A DNA stretch of 64,000 nt from Basidiobolus meristosporus CBS 931.73 (Eukaryota; Basidiobolomycota; Basidiobolomycetes; Basidiobolales; Basidiobolaceae), in assembly GCA_002104905.1 (NCBI GenBank), contig MCFE01000274.1, positions 1 through 64,000 of the forward strand. The letters are read 5' to 3'. The notes under the pieces are model-generated. The model was not told the DNA's origin. It worked only from the letters and a program-made list of their open reading frames with translations, and did no database searches. Positions 34,381-44,225 of this stretch are shown here, one piece after another. The position numbers and the translations under genes were made by a program. Numbering within the stretch: position 1 is the first letter of the stretch; every line of letters starts with the position of its first letter.

Positions 34381-35886
34381 TAAGCTTGCAACTGAACCCT
34401 CCAATTAAAATTCAGCACATTCAAGAAACATCATACACTACCAAGTCCATCCAGTCCTTAAGAATGCCTGTCAACATCCACATCCCTGAATCCAGCCCTT
34501 TCTGTGTCCTTGCCATCATAGATTCTGGTGCTTCCTCCTGTTTCATTGACCAGTCATTTGTCCAGAAGCACAAAATCCCCACTGTCCTGAAATCCTGTCC
34601 TATCCAAGTAGAAGTTATTGATGGAAGATCCCTCTCCTCTGGTGCTGTAACCCATGAGACATGTCTACTCCAGCTGTCCAGTACTGGTCACCATGTGACA
34701 CTAGCCTTCAACATCATCAACTCTCCCCACTATTCCATAGTTCTTTGAAGTTCATGGCTTAGTCACCATAGCCCAGCTATCAACTGGAAGACCAAAATCC
34801 TGACATTTCCTAGAATCAAACATGTCAACTCCATGAAACCACCTGATTTTTCAGGTAAAGATATATCCATTCCCAAGCTACCCCAGACCCAGAAACCCAC
34901 TATCACTGAAGGAACACCCTCCAATGGAGTACCTGCCAAGTATCAAGAGTTTGCCCATGTCTTTGACAAGAAGAAAGCCAAACTACTCCCAGCCCATAGA
35001 CCCTATAATTGTCCCATTGACCTTGAAGAAGGAAAAACCCCACCTTTTGGTTCTATTTACAACCTCTTGCAACCTGAGTTAAAAGAACTCCATGGCTATA
35101 TTCAAGAAAACCTCCAGAAAGGCTTTATTCAGCACTCTAAGTCCCCAGCTGGTGCCCCAATCCTCTTTGTCAAAAAAAAGGATGGTACAATAAAAATGTG
35201 TGTAGACTACCATGCACTGAATACAATCACAATCAAGAACCATTACCCTTTGCCCCTGATCAACACCCTGTTGGATCAAATCTCTGCTGCCAAAGTATTG
35301 ACTAAGATTGACCTCAGAGGAGCATATAACCTTGTCAGGATCAGACCTGGCAATGAATGGAAACTGCATCTAAAACACGATATGGGCATTTTGAGTATAA
35401 AGATATGCCATTTGGTCTCACCAATGCCTCAGCTGTCTTTCAACACCTGATGAGTGACATACTCTGTGAATACCTTCACCAATTTGTGGTTATCTACCTT
35501 GATGACATCTTGATCTACTCCAAGACCTAAGAAGAGCATAATTCCCATGTCAAGAAAGTCTTGACCAAACTTGACACTGCTTGCCTCTTTGCCAAGCTGA
35601 AGAAATGTGAGTTTGACCAGAAAGAAGTTGAGTTCTTAGGTTATCTTATCACCTCAATGGAGCAAGAATGAACCCCAAGAAAGTAGAAGCCATCCAGCTG
35701 TGGAAAACTCTGTATTCTGTAAAAGAAGTGCAGTCCTTCCTTAGACTTGCCAACTTCTATTGTAGATTTATTGCCAGCTACTCCAAAATAGTCACTCCCT
35801 TGACAAAGCTCACCCAGAAGAATCTGCCCTTTGCCTGAAATGAGGAGCAGTCTATGTCCTTTAATTTCATCAAGAAATCCTTCTTT
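34360..35886 (+). pseudogene. gypsy pol (protease and RT), truncated, older copy
   Basis: Protease core IIDSGASSCFIDQ is at about 34519-34560. The RT region KKKDGTIKMCVDYHALN is at about 35180-35225 and [13 protein letters not shown] at about 35485-35525. A GGA-to-TGA stop (34746-34748) and frameshifts near 35370 and 35650 break it. The sequence ends at about 35886 in the RT connection domain (FIKKSF). Confidence 0.8.
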
Positions 35887-37495
35887 TTGCTTTAAACTCC
35901 CTGAGCTTAGACAGAGCTTCTTCCTTTCTCTCCATGAAGTAGACCCATGTGTATCTTGTATAATCATCAATAAAAGTGATTAAATACTTCATCCTGCCTA
36001 AGGATAAATTTTGCATAGGTCCACACAGATCTGAGTGAATCAGATCTAACTTTTTCTTAATTTTGATTAACCCAGAGCTCTTGAACGGTTGTCTGGCTTG
36101 TTTCCCATATATGCAGGCTTCACAGTGCTCCAAATTAGCTGGGGGATCAATTTTCACTCCAGAAATTAGCTGATCTTTGATCATTTTATGCAAATAATCA
36201 AAATTGATGTGTCCAAATCTCCTGTGCCAAAGCATTGGTGTTTCTTCATTTAAGTTACTTATATTGGCTTCCAAGTATGATGGAATATAAGTCAACTTGT
36301 ATAGATTCTGATCTCTGATGCCTAAAGCAATATGGGCACCATTTTGATCAGTGATCCTGCATCCAGAATTGTCAAAACTGAAACTGAGTCCTTCTGCTGT
36401 GGCCTTACTTACAGAGAGTAGGTTCTTGGCTATTTCTGGTACATAGAGTACCTCTTTAAAGGTCAGTGTATGACTTCCTTCACTGCTTCTAAGGTTTACT
36501 TGGATAGTTCCTTCTCCCACTGCATCAAGTGTTCTATCATCACCCATGAAAACCTTCTTAATTGGAATTTCTTGATATTGGGTAAAAGTTTCTTTTTGGT
36601 GTGTAAAGTGTTGAGAAGCTCCAGAGTCAATATACCACGTCTGAGAATCCTTATTTGTGGTCATATTTAGAGCAGATATGAATAGTCTATCTTCAGTTGT
36701 TGCAGCATTTCCATATTCAGGCTTCTTTTGCTGATTATCTTTCTTTTTGAGACACCGGTCTGATGTGTGTCCTTTCCTTTTGCAGTAGTTGCAAAATAGG
36801 TTGCTGTTGCCTTTGTAGGGCCTTGGGTACCTCTTTTGTTGGTTATCATTGTTTATTAAAGCATTTTCTTCTTCCTTCTTATTGGCGCTTGATTTTCTTA
36901 ATTCTTCATCCAGGAGCCTTCCATATACATAATTAAAGGTCAAATCTTCAGTTCTGGACTCTAGGGCTGATACAAGGCCCTGAAACTCATCTGTCAGGCT
37001 ATTCAGGATGGTAACTATCACATCCTCATCAGTAGTTGGTACACCCACAGATTCCATCTCATCTACCAGCAGGGTAATTCTGTTAATTAGATTTTTCATT
37101 TCTTCTCCTGGCAGCATCTTTGTAGTAAAGAATTTTTGTCTCAGATACATTTTCTTAGCAGCTGAACATGACTGGTAGGTGTCTTCTAATGCTTTCCAGG
37201 CATTCTTTGCCGTTTTTGCTCTTGAGCATTGAATTAGCAATTTGTCCTTGACATTAAGGCAAATGCAGTTAAAGGCACTTTGTTCTTTCTTCTGGTACTT
37301 TAAGGCTTCCTCTCCCACGTTTTTAGGAGGGCATTCTTCTCCCATGACAATATCCCAAAGGCCTCTTTCTTGTAGCAGCATCTTCATCTTCACCTTCCAC
37401 ACTTGGTAGTTAGATCCATCCAACTTTTCAGCAGAGGGAAAAATTCCAGTAATAGCAGTAGTAGACATTGCAGAGAGTGACAGCTTGGGGCTCAT
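35887..37495 (-). CDS. copia Gag-protease-integrase polyprotein (3' truncated)
   Basis: About 535 uninterrupted codons from the ATG at 37495. Gag has a UBN2-type core (YQVWKVKMKMLLQERGLWDI to LLDEELRKSS, residues about 30-200). A CCHC knuckle CNYCKRKGHTSDRCLKKK is at about residue 235. The protease core WYIDSGASQHFTH is at about 285. The GAG-pre-integrase zinc region (LWHRRFGHINFDYLHKM to CEACIYGKQAR) is at about 420-465. The integrase core begins at KLDLIHSDLCGP and TFIDDYTRYTWVY, giving the first catalytic Asp residues. It ends at FKAK, where foreign sequence begins. The start ATG lies inside the primer-binding site, and a second ATG (MSTTAITG) follows ten codons on. Confidence 0.85.
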
Positions 37496-37499
37496 AACC
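37487..37499 (-). promoter_or_regulatory. copia primer-binding site for half of initiator tRNA-Met
   Basis: On the element strand it reads GGTTATGAGCCCC directly after the LTR end ACAACA. The first 12 bases are complementary to the conserved anticodon arm of initiator tRNA-Met (GGGCTCATAACC), as in Drosophila copia and yeast Ty5. They are not complementary to a tRNA 3' end. Confidence 0.75.
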
Positions 37500-37847
37500 T
37501 GTTGTAAGAGTCTTGGAGATATTGGAAGTGATTTGGAGAACAAGTAGATTATGTGGTTTTTGCTTAATGATTTATTGAATGTAAAAGTAGTATTTATACT
37601 TTTACCTGATCTTGGCATTACAAACACGTAGAATAGGTTAAGGAAGGTCCCAAGAACATGTGTGCAAAGTTTGGGGCTGTTTGGACAACTTTGAGAATTT
37701 TCATGTTCTGGGTACCTGGTATTTTGGTGAAAATATTCTAAGTAAATCCCAACAAGGAATTTGGTCAGTATTCTCTAGGATTTGAAGGTAATGATCTAAG
37801 TGACTAAGTTAGGTGAATATTTAGGTGGAAATACAAATTTTACAACA
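37500..37847 (-). repeat. copia 5' LTR, 348 bp, minus strand
   Basis: Plus-strand bounds TGTTGTAAGAG and TTTTACAACA. The TATA-like AAAGTATAAATACTAC (inverse) lies near 37590-37605. Confidence 0.85.
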
Positions 37848-38255
37848 TTTACAACAGTAATACTCTTTGGGTGGTGGATTTTGATGGAGTTACTTGTTAA
37901 GTGTGGCATTGGGCTTAATGTTAGTTTTGGGTATAGGGACTTGAATTGTACATTATAATTGGCAATTGCAGCACAACTTAAGCTTCAATGGAAATAAATC
38001 AATTTGTATGCATGAAAAGTAAGAGAATTGTTTGAGTCAGAAAGCAAAGAGTGTGATGAAGAGGCAATAGCCAATCAATGTACAGAAATGTAGGAGGTGA
38101 TTGAGTGTTCTGAATCAGACAGTAAGAGAAATAGCAGTGGATCAATCAAGCCACTTATGTATTGTTGTGATGAAAATCTCAACTGGGTTTTTTGTGAAAT
38201 CTGGGGTAAAATTATTTACCAATGATCTTAGAATGGTGTCCTGATGGGATGAATA
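37848..38255 (+). other. Terminal region of a Plavaka-like element (copy P5), left of the gypsy insertion
   Basis: Matches 27850-28200 (end of accessory gene and downstream non-coding part). It continues after the gypsy element at 44162-44225, ending in CCCTTTGACAGGATCATCACAA. It contains no intact gene. Confidence 0.6.
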
Positions 38256-38778
38256 TGTTATGAATAGACACAAGGCAGGAGGAAAAGCTAGGCACGGCAG
38301 GAAAGGACTTAGGTGTGGACCATCAAGGCAAGGCAGGATTCAAGGCAAGGCTGTTTATTCAAGACCTGTGTTTATCAGACTGAGGAATACTTAAGGGGGG
38401 ATAGGACTATATATATACTTTTTGGCTATACTGATGCCGAGAGATATTAGCTAATACTAATGGGGTTGTGGGGTGAGGCACAGCAATGGTGCTGGGGATA
38501 ATGACATAGATGACACGGCACTGAGACAGGATGGGGAAATGGATTGGGTCACCTGATCATGTGACTAAGTCATGTGACCTGGTATTTCCATATATGGTAC
38601 TGGACTATAAAAAATACGATGGAAAGCTTCCATGGAATGTTCCATTGTGTAACAATGGTTTGGAATGGTCAGGAACTTTCTGGAAGGTGGTAGAAGGTTC
38701 CGGAAGGAATCTCTTAGAAATTGAGCTGGGAAGCTGAAACTTGGCATGGGTGTTCATGGTTGTCATGTGATCATGACA
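38256..38778 (-). repeat. gypsy 3' LTR (523 bp)
   Basis: Plus-strand bounds TGTTATGAATAG and GATCATGACA. Same length and apparently the same sequence as 43639-44161. Confidence 0.95.
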
Positions 38779-38793
38779 CTATTCTCCTCTTCC
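38779..38793 (-). promoter_or_regulatory. Polypurine tract overlapping the pol stop codon
   Basis: The element strand reads GGAAGAGGAGAATAG immediately before the LTR. It encodes the last residues GRGE and the TAG stop, so the second-strand primer site and the coding end share the same bases, with no spacer before the LTR. Confidence 0.7.
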
Positions 38794-41700
38794 AGGCGGA
38801 GCTCTGTTTCCCTCTGGGGCAGGTTTTGCAGGATATTGTTGGTGGAACTGGGTAACTAGTTCTTGACAATTAGTGAGATGTGTAGCTGGTTCCCATGTTT
38901 GGTCACTTGGGCCATAACCAATCCAGTCTACTAAGTAGTACAGCTTTGACCGGATATACTTGGAGTCTAGAATCTGTTTAACTTCAAATTCTTGATGTTG
39001 GTCAACCTGGATAGCTTGGGGCTTTGCTTCTTGCCGGTTTGGCAATGTGTTCCTACAATACGGCTCCAGGAGGGACACATGGAAAGTATCATGGATTTTC
39101 ATACTTGCTGGTAACTGTAGCTGATATACTATAGGGCTAAGCTTCTTCTTGATCTTGAAGGGACCAAGTTTCTTGAAATCCAACTTGTCACAAGGGCGGT
39201 TGGTGCTGATGTTTCTTCTGAGCAACCATACAGAATCTCCTTCATTAAGATCAGGGCTGGGATGCCGTTTTAGATTGGCAAATTTCTTGTAGCCTTCCTG
39301 AGCTAAGGATAGCTCTTCCTTGAGGGTGTTCTGGATGTCCTGGATTGCTTGGGCATGTTCAGCCGCATGTGGGCTCATTGGGTTTGTTGGAATCTGGATA
39401 TCAAACTGAGGGTGGAATCCATAGTTTGCATAGAATGGTGTAAAACCGGTTGCACTATGACTTGAGTTGTTGTAGGCAAACTCAGCAACAGGGAGTAGAT
39501 CAACCCAATTGTCTTGCTGGTAATTGATATAGCACCGGAGGTATTGCTCCAGAATCTGGTTGATTCTTTCAGTCTGGCCATCAGACTGTGGATGGAAGGC
39601 AGTAGAGAGCTTGACTTGAACACCAAGGTATTGCATGAAGTGTTTCCAAAACTTGGACACAAACTGTGGGCCTCTATCTGACACAATATCACTGGGGATA
39701 CCATGAAGGCGGAAAATATTCTTCAGGACTAAAGCAGCAGTTTCTTTTGCATCAGTGTTCTTACAGCAAGGGATGAAGTGAGCCATCTTGGTCAGCCGGT
39801 CAGCCACTACAAGTATAGCATTGAAGCCACATGACTCAGGGAGGTCAGTAATGAAGTCCATAGATATAGATCTCCATTGGTGTTCTGGGATAGGCAGGGG
39901 TTGAAGAAGTCCATAGGGCTGGTGTCTGGCTGGTTTTGCACGGTTGCAAATATCACAAGTCAGAATGTACTCTTTGATAAGAGTTATCATTCTAGGCCAC
40001 CAGAAATCTCTTTTGATAGCATTCAAGGTTTTGGCAGTACCAAAGTGGCCTGCAGCCATTGAATCATGCCGAGACTTAATGATGTCTAGCTGGGTGGCAA
40101 GGTCTGGGACATAAAGCTGCTGCTTGTGGTAGATGAGGTTGTTTACCAAATGCAGGTTCTGGATGTTTGGGAACTTGGGAGGGGGCCCAACTGGGGATTC
40201 CAGATATTTCTTGATGGTGCTGGAAGTCATATCAGAGGCTTGGGATTCTGATATCCTTACTAGGAATGAAGGGATGACAAGACTTGAGGACTGGGTGGCA
40301 AGAATCTCAAAATGTTTCTTGCTCAGCAATGGGTGTTCCATTTGCCGACAGGCATCATCTCCCTCTTCCAGGGCATATTCCTTTTTTCTGGACAGGGCAT
40401 CAGGCTTTCCTTGCTTTGCACCAGGTCTATAGGTGATAGTAAAGTCAAAGCTGGACAGGAAGAGTGACCATCTGGCTTGTCTCCGGTTTAGTACTTTGGA
40501 AGTTGTAAAGTACTCAAGGTTCTTATGGTCACAGAAGACTTTGATATTGTGTTTTGCACCGTCCAGGTAGTGTCTCCATTGCTCAAAGGCTACAATGATG
40601 GCAAGCAACTCCTTATCATAGATATCGTAGTTGATCTCTGCAGGGGAAAACTTCCGAGAGTAGAATGCAATGGGGTGCAACACATTGTCCTCATCATACT
40701 TGGAGAGTATGGCACCAAGGGCAAAATCAGAAGCATCAGTCTCCACTATGAATTGCTTCTCAAGGTCAGGGTGGGCAAGCAGGGGGGCCTTCAGGAAAGA
40801 TTTCTTGAGTTGGTTGAATGAGCTGGATTGCTCCTCATTCCAGGCAAAAGGTGTGTTCTTCTGGGTAAGCTTTGTCAGAGGGGTGACTATCTTGGAGTAG
40901 TTGGCTATGAACCTGCGATAGAAGTTGGCAAATCCCAGGAAGGATTGTACTTCCTTGACTGAGCTTGGTGTTTTCCAGGATTGGACTGAGTCAACTTTCT
41001 TTGGGTCCATTCTTGTTCCCTCAGGGCTGATGAGATAACCAAGAAATTCCACTTCTCTCTGGTCAAATTCACACTTCTCTAGCTTGGCATAGAGACCGGC
41101 AGAGTCTAGTTTTCTCAATACTTTCTTGACATGTTCATCATGTTCATCTTGGCTCTTGGAGTATATGAGAATATCATCAAGGTAGATTACCACAAAATGG
41201 TCAAGGTATTCACGGAATATGTCATTCATGAGGTGTTGAAACACAGCAGGGGCATTGGTGAGGCCAAATGGCATTACTTTGTATTCAAAGTGGCCATATC
41301 TTGTGCGAAAGGCAGTTTTCCATTCATCACCAGGCTTGATTCTGACAAGATTGTAAGCTCCTCTCAAGTCTATCTTGGTGAAGACTTGGGCAGCAGATAG
41401 CTGATCCAACAGTGTGTTGATCAGGGGCAGGGGGTAGCGGTTCTTGACTGTGATCTTATTCAAAGCACGGTAGTCCACACACATTCTGAGGGTGCCATCC
41501 TTCTTCTTGACAAAGAGGATTGGGGCTCCAGCAGGTGATTTGGAGTGCTGAATAAAACCCTTCTGGAGGTTTTCTTAAATATAACCATGGAGTTCTTTCA
41601 ACTCCGGCTGGGAGAGGTTATATATTGGGCCAAATGAAGGGACTTTTCCATCTTCAAGGTCAATAGGGCAGTCATAAGGCCGATGGTCAGGGAGGAGTTC

Positions 41701-42320
41701 TGCTTTCTTCTTGTCAAAGACATGGGCAAACTCTTGGTACTTGGCTGGTATAGTTGCTGAGGGGGCTCCTTCAGCTGGCAAGGTATCTTGGGCTGTTGAA
41801 CTGTTGGCAACCGTCTTTTCACGGTTATCAGGGTCTGGAGATTTCATGGAGTTGACTTGGTGGGATCTGGTGAATGACAGGATCTTGGATTTCCAATCAA
41901 TACTCGGATTGTGGTAGCTCAACCATGAGCTTCCAAGCACAATAGGATAGTGTGGTGAGTTGATGATGTTGAAGGCAATTCTTTCTTGGTGGGCAGTACT
42001 GGACAGCTGGAGTAAGCATGTTTCATGGGTAACGGCACCAGAGGAGAGTGATCTTCCATCAATAACTTCTACTTGGACTGGACAGGATTTCAAGGTAACA
42101 GGAATAGAGTGCTTCTGGACAAAGGCTTGGTCAATGAAACAGGATGAAGCACCGGAATCAATCAGGGCTAGGGCTGGGACAGGACTGGAGTCAGGGATCT
42201 GGATTTTGACAGGCATTCTCAAGGACTGGATAGATTTTGTGGCAAAGGAAGATTCTTGGATATGCTGGATTTTCATGGGTGGGTCCAGTTGCAAGCCTGT
42301 CAGTGCAACTGGACATTGGA
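38779..42320 (-). pseudogene. gypsy Pol with chromodomain; one nonsense codon
   Basis: Entered from gag by a -1 shift at 42321-42327. It codes for an aspartic protease (ALIDSGASSCFIDQ, about 42130-42170). RT follows with MCVDYRALN and YLDD at 41173-41184, then RNase H ([20 protein letters not shown]). Integrase has an H-H-C-C zinc region (to CDICNRAK), [21 protein letters not shown] and SDGQTERIN, giving D, D and E. A C-terminal chromodomain ([21 protein letters not shown], about 38890-38950) would target integration to modified histones. The stop TAA at 41575-41577 replaces the CAA seen in the older copy at about 35102. Apart from that codon the frame is open to its natural end. Confidence 0.9.
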
Positions 42321-43232
42321 GTTTCCCAACAGATCTGGATCAGGTTGGTTGCTGGAGGACTGCATCAGCTTGAAGCTGGACTTCTTGTTGGGGCAGGACT
42401 TGGCAAAGTGACCTGGTTGGCCACAGTATAGACAGAGGTTGGCTTGTTGACGTCTGGACTTTTCACTCTTTGATAGTTTCCTGTATTTGGCACTATCAAT
42501 CTGCATAGGATCTTCTGGAGTGACTTGGGGAGCAGGAGGAGCTGGGGTTGCAACAGGAATGTGTCTTTGACGATTCTTTTGCTTCTTCTGGAATAGTCTG
42601 TTATCACACCGGATTGCTTGGTGCATAGCTTCAACCAATGTATCTGGATCTGGGAGTGTGAGTAGCAGATCACAAACCTCATCATTAAGGCCATCTTGGA
42701 ATTGGCTTATCAAGGCTGCTTGACCCCAGGAGCTGAGGTCACTGGAGAGTTGTCGGAATTCTGAGGCATAGACTGATGCTGGTTTGTTTCCTTGCTTGAG
42801 GGTCTTGATCTTGTTGGCAGCAGTTCTGGCTTGGTCAAGGTTACCAAATGTTAGCTCCATTTCAGTGAGAAAGGCTTGGTAGTCTCTGAGTAGGGGAGAG
42901 TTGGTCTCCACTAATGGGGAGAACCACTTGAGAGCTGTACCAGTAAGCAGGTTGGAGATGAAACCAACTTTGGCCTGGTCAGTGGGGTACCGGTTGGGCT
43001 GGAGTGCAAGATTGTTCTTCACCATATTGATGAAGCCACGGAATTCATTCTGAGAGCCATTGAACTTGGTAGCAGGAGTATACTTGGGTTCTTGGTAGAC
43101 TGGGACATGGCTAGTTTGCTGGGCACTTTGGTTCTGGAACTGAGCAAGAGTGTTTCTGAGGTCTGCATGGTTTTGCTGCAGTTGGGTAAAGGCAGCCATG
43201 AGCTGGGCAAAGTTCAGCTCTAGGTTGGACAT
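42300..43232 (-). CDS. gypsy Gag
   Basis: 310 codons from ATG at 43232 (MSNLELNFAQLMAAFTQLQQ) to TGA at 42300-42302. The first 40 residues are helical and likely coiled-coil. The retrotransposon-gag capsid core spans about residues 60-190 (FRGFINMVKNNLALQPNRYP to SLDQARTAANKI-like). A CCHC zinc knuckle CLYCGQPGHFAKSCPNKK is near residue 285. Gag builds the particle and packages RNA. An upstream in-frame TTG exists but the ATG is the natural start. Translation into pol needs a -1 shift shortly before the stop. Confidence 0.9.
   Translation of the reverse strand: MSNLELNFAQLMAAFTQLQQNHADLRNTLAQFQNQSAQQTSHVPVYQEPKYTPATKFNGSQNEFRGFINMVKNNLALQPNRYPTDQAKVGFISNLLTGTALKWFSPLVETNSPLLRDYQAFLTEMELTFGNLDQARTAANKIKTLKQGNKPASVYASEFRQLSSDLSSWGQAALISQFQDGLNDEVCDLLLTLPDPDTLVEAMHQAIRCDNRLFQKKQKNRQRHIPVATPAPPAPQVTPEDPMQIDSAKYRKLSKSEKSRRQQANLCLYCGQPGHFAKSCPNKKSSFKLMQSSSNQPDPDLLGNSNVQLH
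42321..42327 (-). promoter_or_regulatory. Putative -1 frameshift site G GGA AAC between gag and pol
   Basis: Plus-strand GTTTCCC. The gag codons TTG GGA AAC place the heptamer exactly in the X XXY YYZ phase, eight codons before the gag stop. The -1 frame from here has no stop until 41577. The site is kept in the older copy at 34353-34359. Confidence 0.7.
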
Positions 43233-43625
43233 GGTAGCAGAGGAAGGCGGATGAACTTGCAAGGAATACTGGAATATACTAAACTAGGTTGTGGGTTTGT
43301 AAAGCCACTAGTATGTCAAGAATACAACTATTGAGCCACAATCCCCAACTTAAATAAGTTAGCGTCACTTCAGAAGGTACTGGTTTCAACGTCCTTTGAT
43401 AGAGTATTGTACTAAAGCTTCCAATACTGTAACAACTGTAAACTCCACCAGCAGGGTAATAAAGTGAATGCAGCTTTGACCAATAGTTTTACAAAGATAA
43501 AGTATCTTTGCCTTTATAGGACAAGACTAGGGAAAGATGATGGGTGATACTTACGGTGAGTATTCCTTTTACAAGTTTTCTTCAAACTTTGGGCAGAAGG
43601 CAGGGATCCACAGGTAAGTCAGGAG

Positions 43626-43636
43626 AGTCTGATAAA
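43626..43636 (-). promoter_or_regulatory. Self-complementary primer-binding site of the young gypsy
   Basis: Element strand TTTATCAGACT, two bases after the 5' LTR. It is the exact reverse complement of AGTCTGATAAA at 43754-43764 in the LTR. It does not look like the 3' end of a tRNA. Confidence 0.75.
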
Positions 43637-43638
43637 AC

Positions 43639-44161
43639 TGTTATGAATAGACACAAGGCAGGAGGAAAAGCTAGGCACGGCAGGAAAGGACTTAGGTGTG
43701 GACCATCAAGGCAAGGCAGGATTCAAGGCAAGGCTGTTTATTCAAGACCTGTGTTTATCAGACTGAGGAATACTTAAGGGGGGATAGGACTATATATATA
43801 CTTTTTGGCTATACTGATGCCGAGAGATATTAGCTAATACTAATGGGGTTGTGGGGTGAGGCACAGCAATGGTGCTGGGGATAATGACATAGATGACACG
43901 GCACTGAGACAGGATGGGGAAATGGATTGGGTCACCTGATCATGTGACTAAGTCATGTGACCTGGTATTTCCATATATGGTACTGGACTATAAAAAATAC
44001 GATGGAAAGCTTCCATGGAATGTTCCATTGTGTAACAATGGTTTGGAATGGTCAGGAACTTTCTGGAAGGTGGTAGAAGGTTCCGGAAGGAATCTCTTAG
44101 AAATTGAGCTGGGAAGCTGAAACTTGGCATGGGTGTTCATGGTTGTCATGTGATCATGACA
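43639..44161 (-). repeat. gypsy 5' LTR (523 bp)
   Basis: The LTR that would drive transcription. It carries a TATATATATA box (43791-43800), a predicted RNA start at 43764 and an AATAAA-like TTGAATAAACAG further in on the element strand. Confidence 0.95.
43764..43802 (-). promoter_or_regulatory. LTR core promoter: TATA box and predicted transcript start
   Basis: On the element strand TATATATATA is followed about 31 bases later by AGTCTGATAAA. The RNA start is deduced from complementarity to the primer site, not measured. The older copy keeps the same spacing (TATATA 32865, start about 32897). Confidence 0.6.
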
Positions 44162-44225
44162 GAATACCTCTTCATCATGGGACTCAAATTCTGTGATGGC
44201 CCTTTGACAGGATCATCACAATTAT
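44162..44225 (+). other. Terminal region of Plavaka-like copy P5, right of the gypsy insertion
   Basis: GAATACCTC... to GACAGGATCATCACAA. Colinear with 28195-28251 plus 29329, which proves the gypsy element interrupts one older sequence. Confidence 0.65.

Larger units (their letters stand above)
32502..35886 (+). mobile_element. Ty3/gypsy chromovirus, 5' part, older copy
   Basis: 5' LTR (32502-33030), self-priming-type primer site, leader, gag and pol down to the RT/RNase H boundary. It is then cut at about 35886 by an oppositely oriented copia fragment. Protein and leader match the young element at 38256-44161. It inserted in the divergent spacer of Plavaka-like copy P4b (CTATGGCAG). No 3' LTR is present. 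Confidence 0.85.
35887..37847 (-). mobile_element. Ty1/copia retrotransposon, 5' half, well preserved
   Basis: 5' LTR (37500-37847), tRNA-half primer site, and uninterrupted gag-protease-integrase start. It is truncated inside integrase at about 35887, where it abuts a gypsy pol fragment in the opposite orientation. No RT, RNase H or 3' LTR follow. This is the best reference for the copia family in the window. Confidence 0.85.
38256..44161 (-). mobile_element. Ty3/gypsy chromovirus, full length, very young
   Basis: A 5906-bp element with LTRs at 38256-38778 and 43639-44161 (each 523 bp, TG...CA). I see no difference between the two LTRs. It is flanked by a perfect 5-bp duplication GAATA (38251-38255 and 44162-44166). 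It carries gag, pol (protease, RT, RNase H, integrase, chromodomain), a self-complementary primer site and a polypurine tract. It sits inside a decayed Plavaka-like terminus that reads through on both sides. The only clear defect is one stop codon in pol (41575-41577). Confidence 0.95.

Noticed and set aside
40133-40432. Plus-strand frames inside the young gypsy element (40133-40432, 40525-40821, 41960-42373)
   Set aside because: They are antisense shadows of pol and gag; codon content follows from the coding strand.
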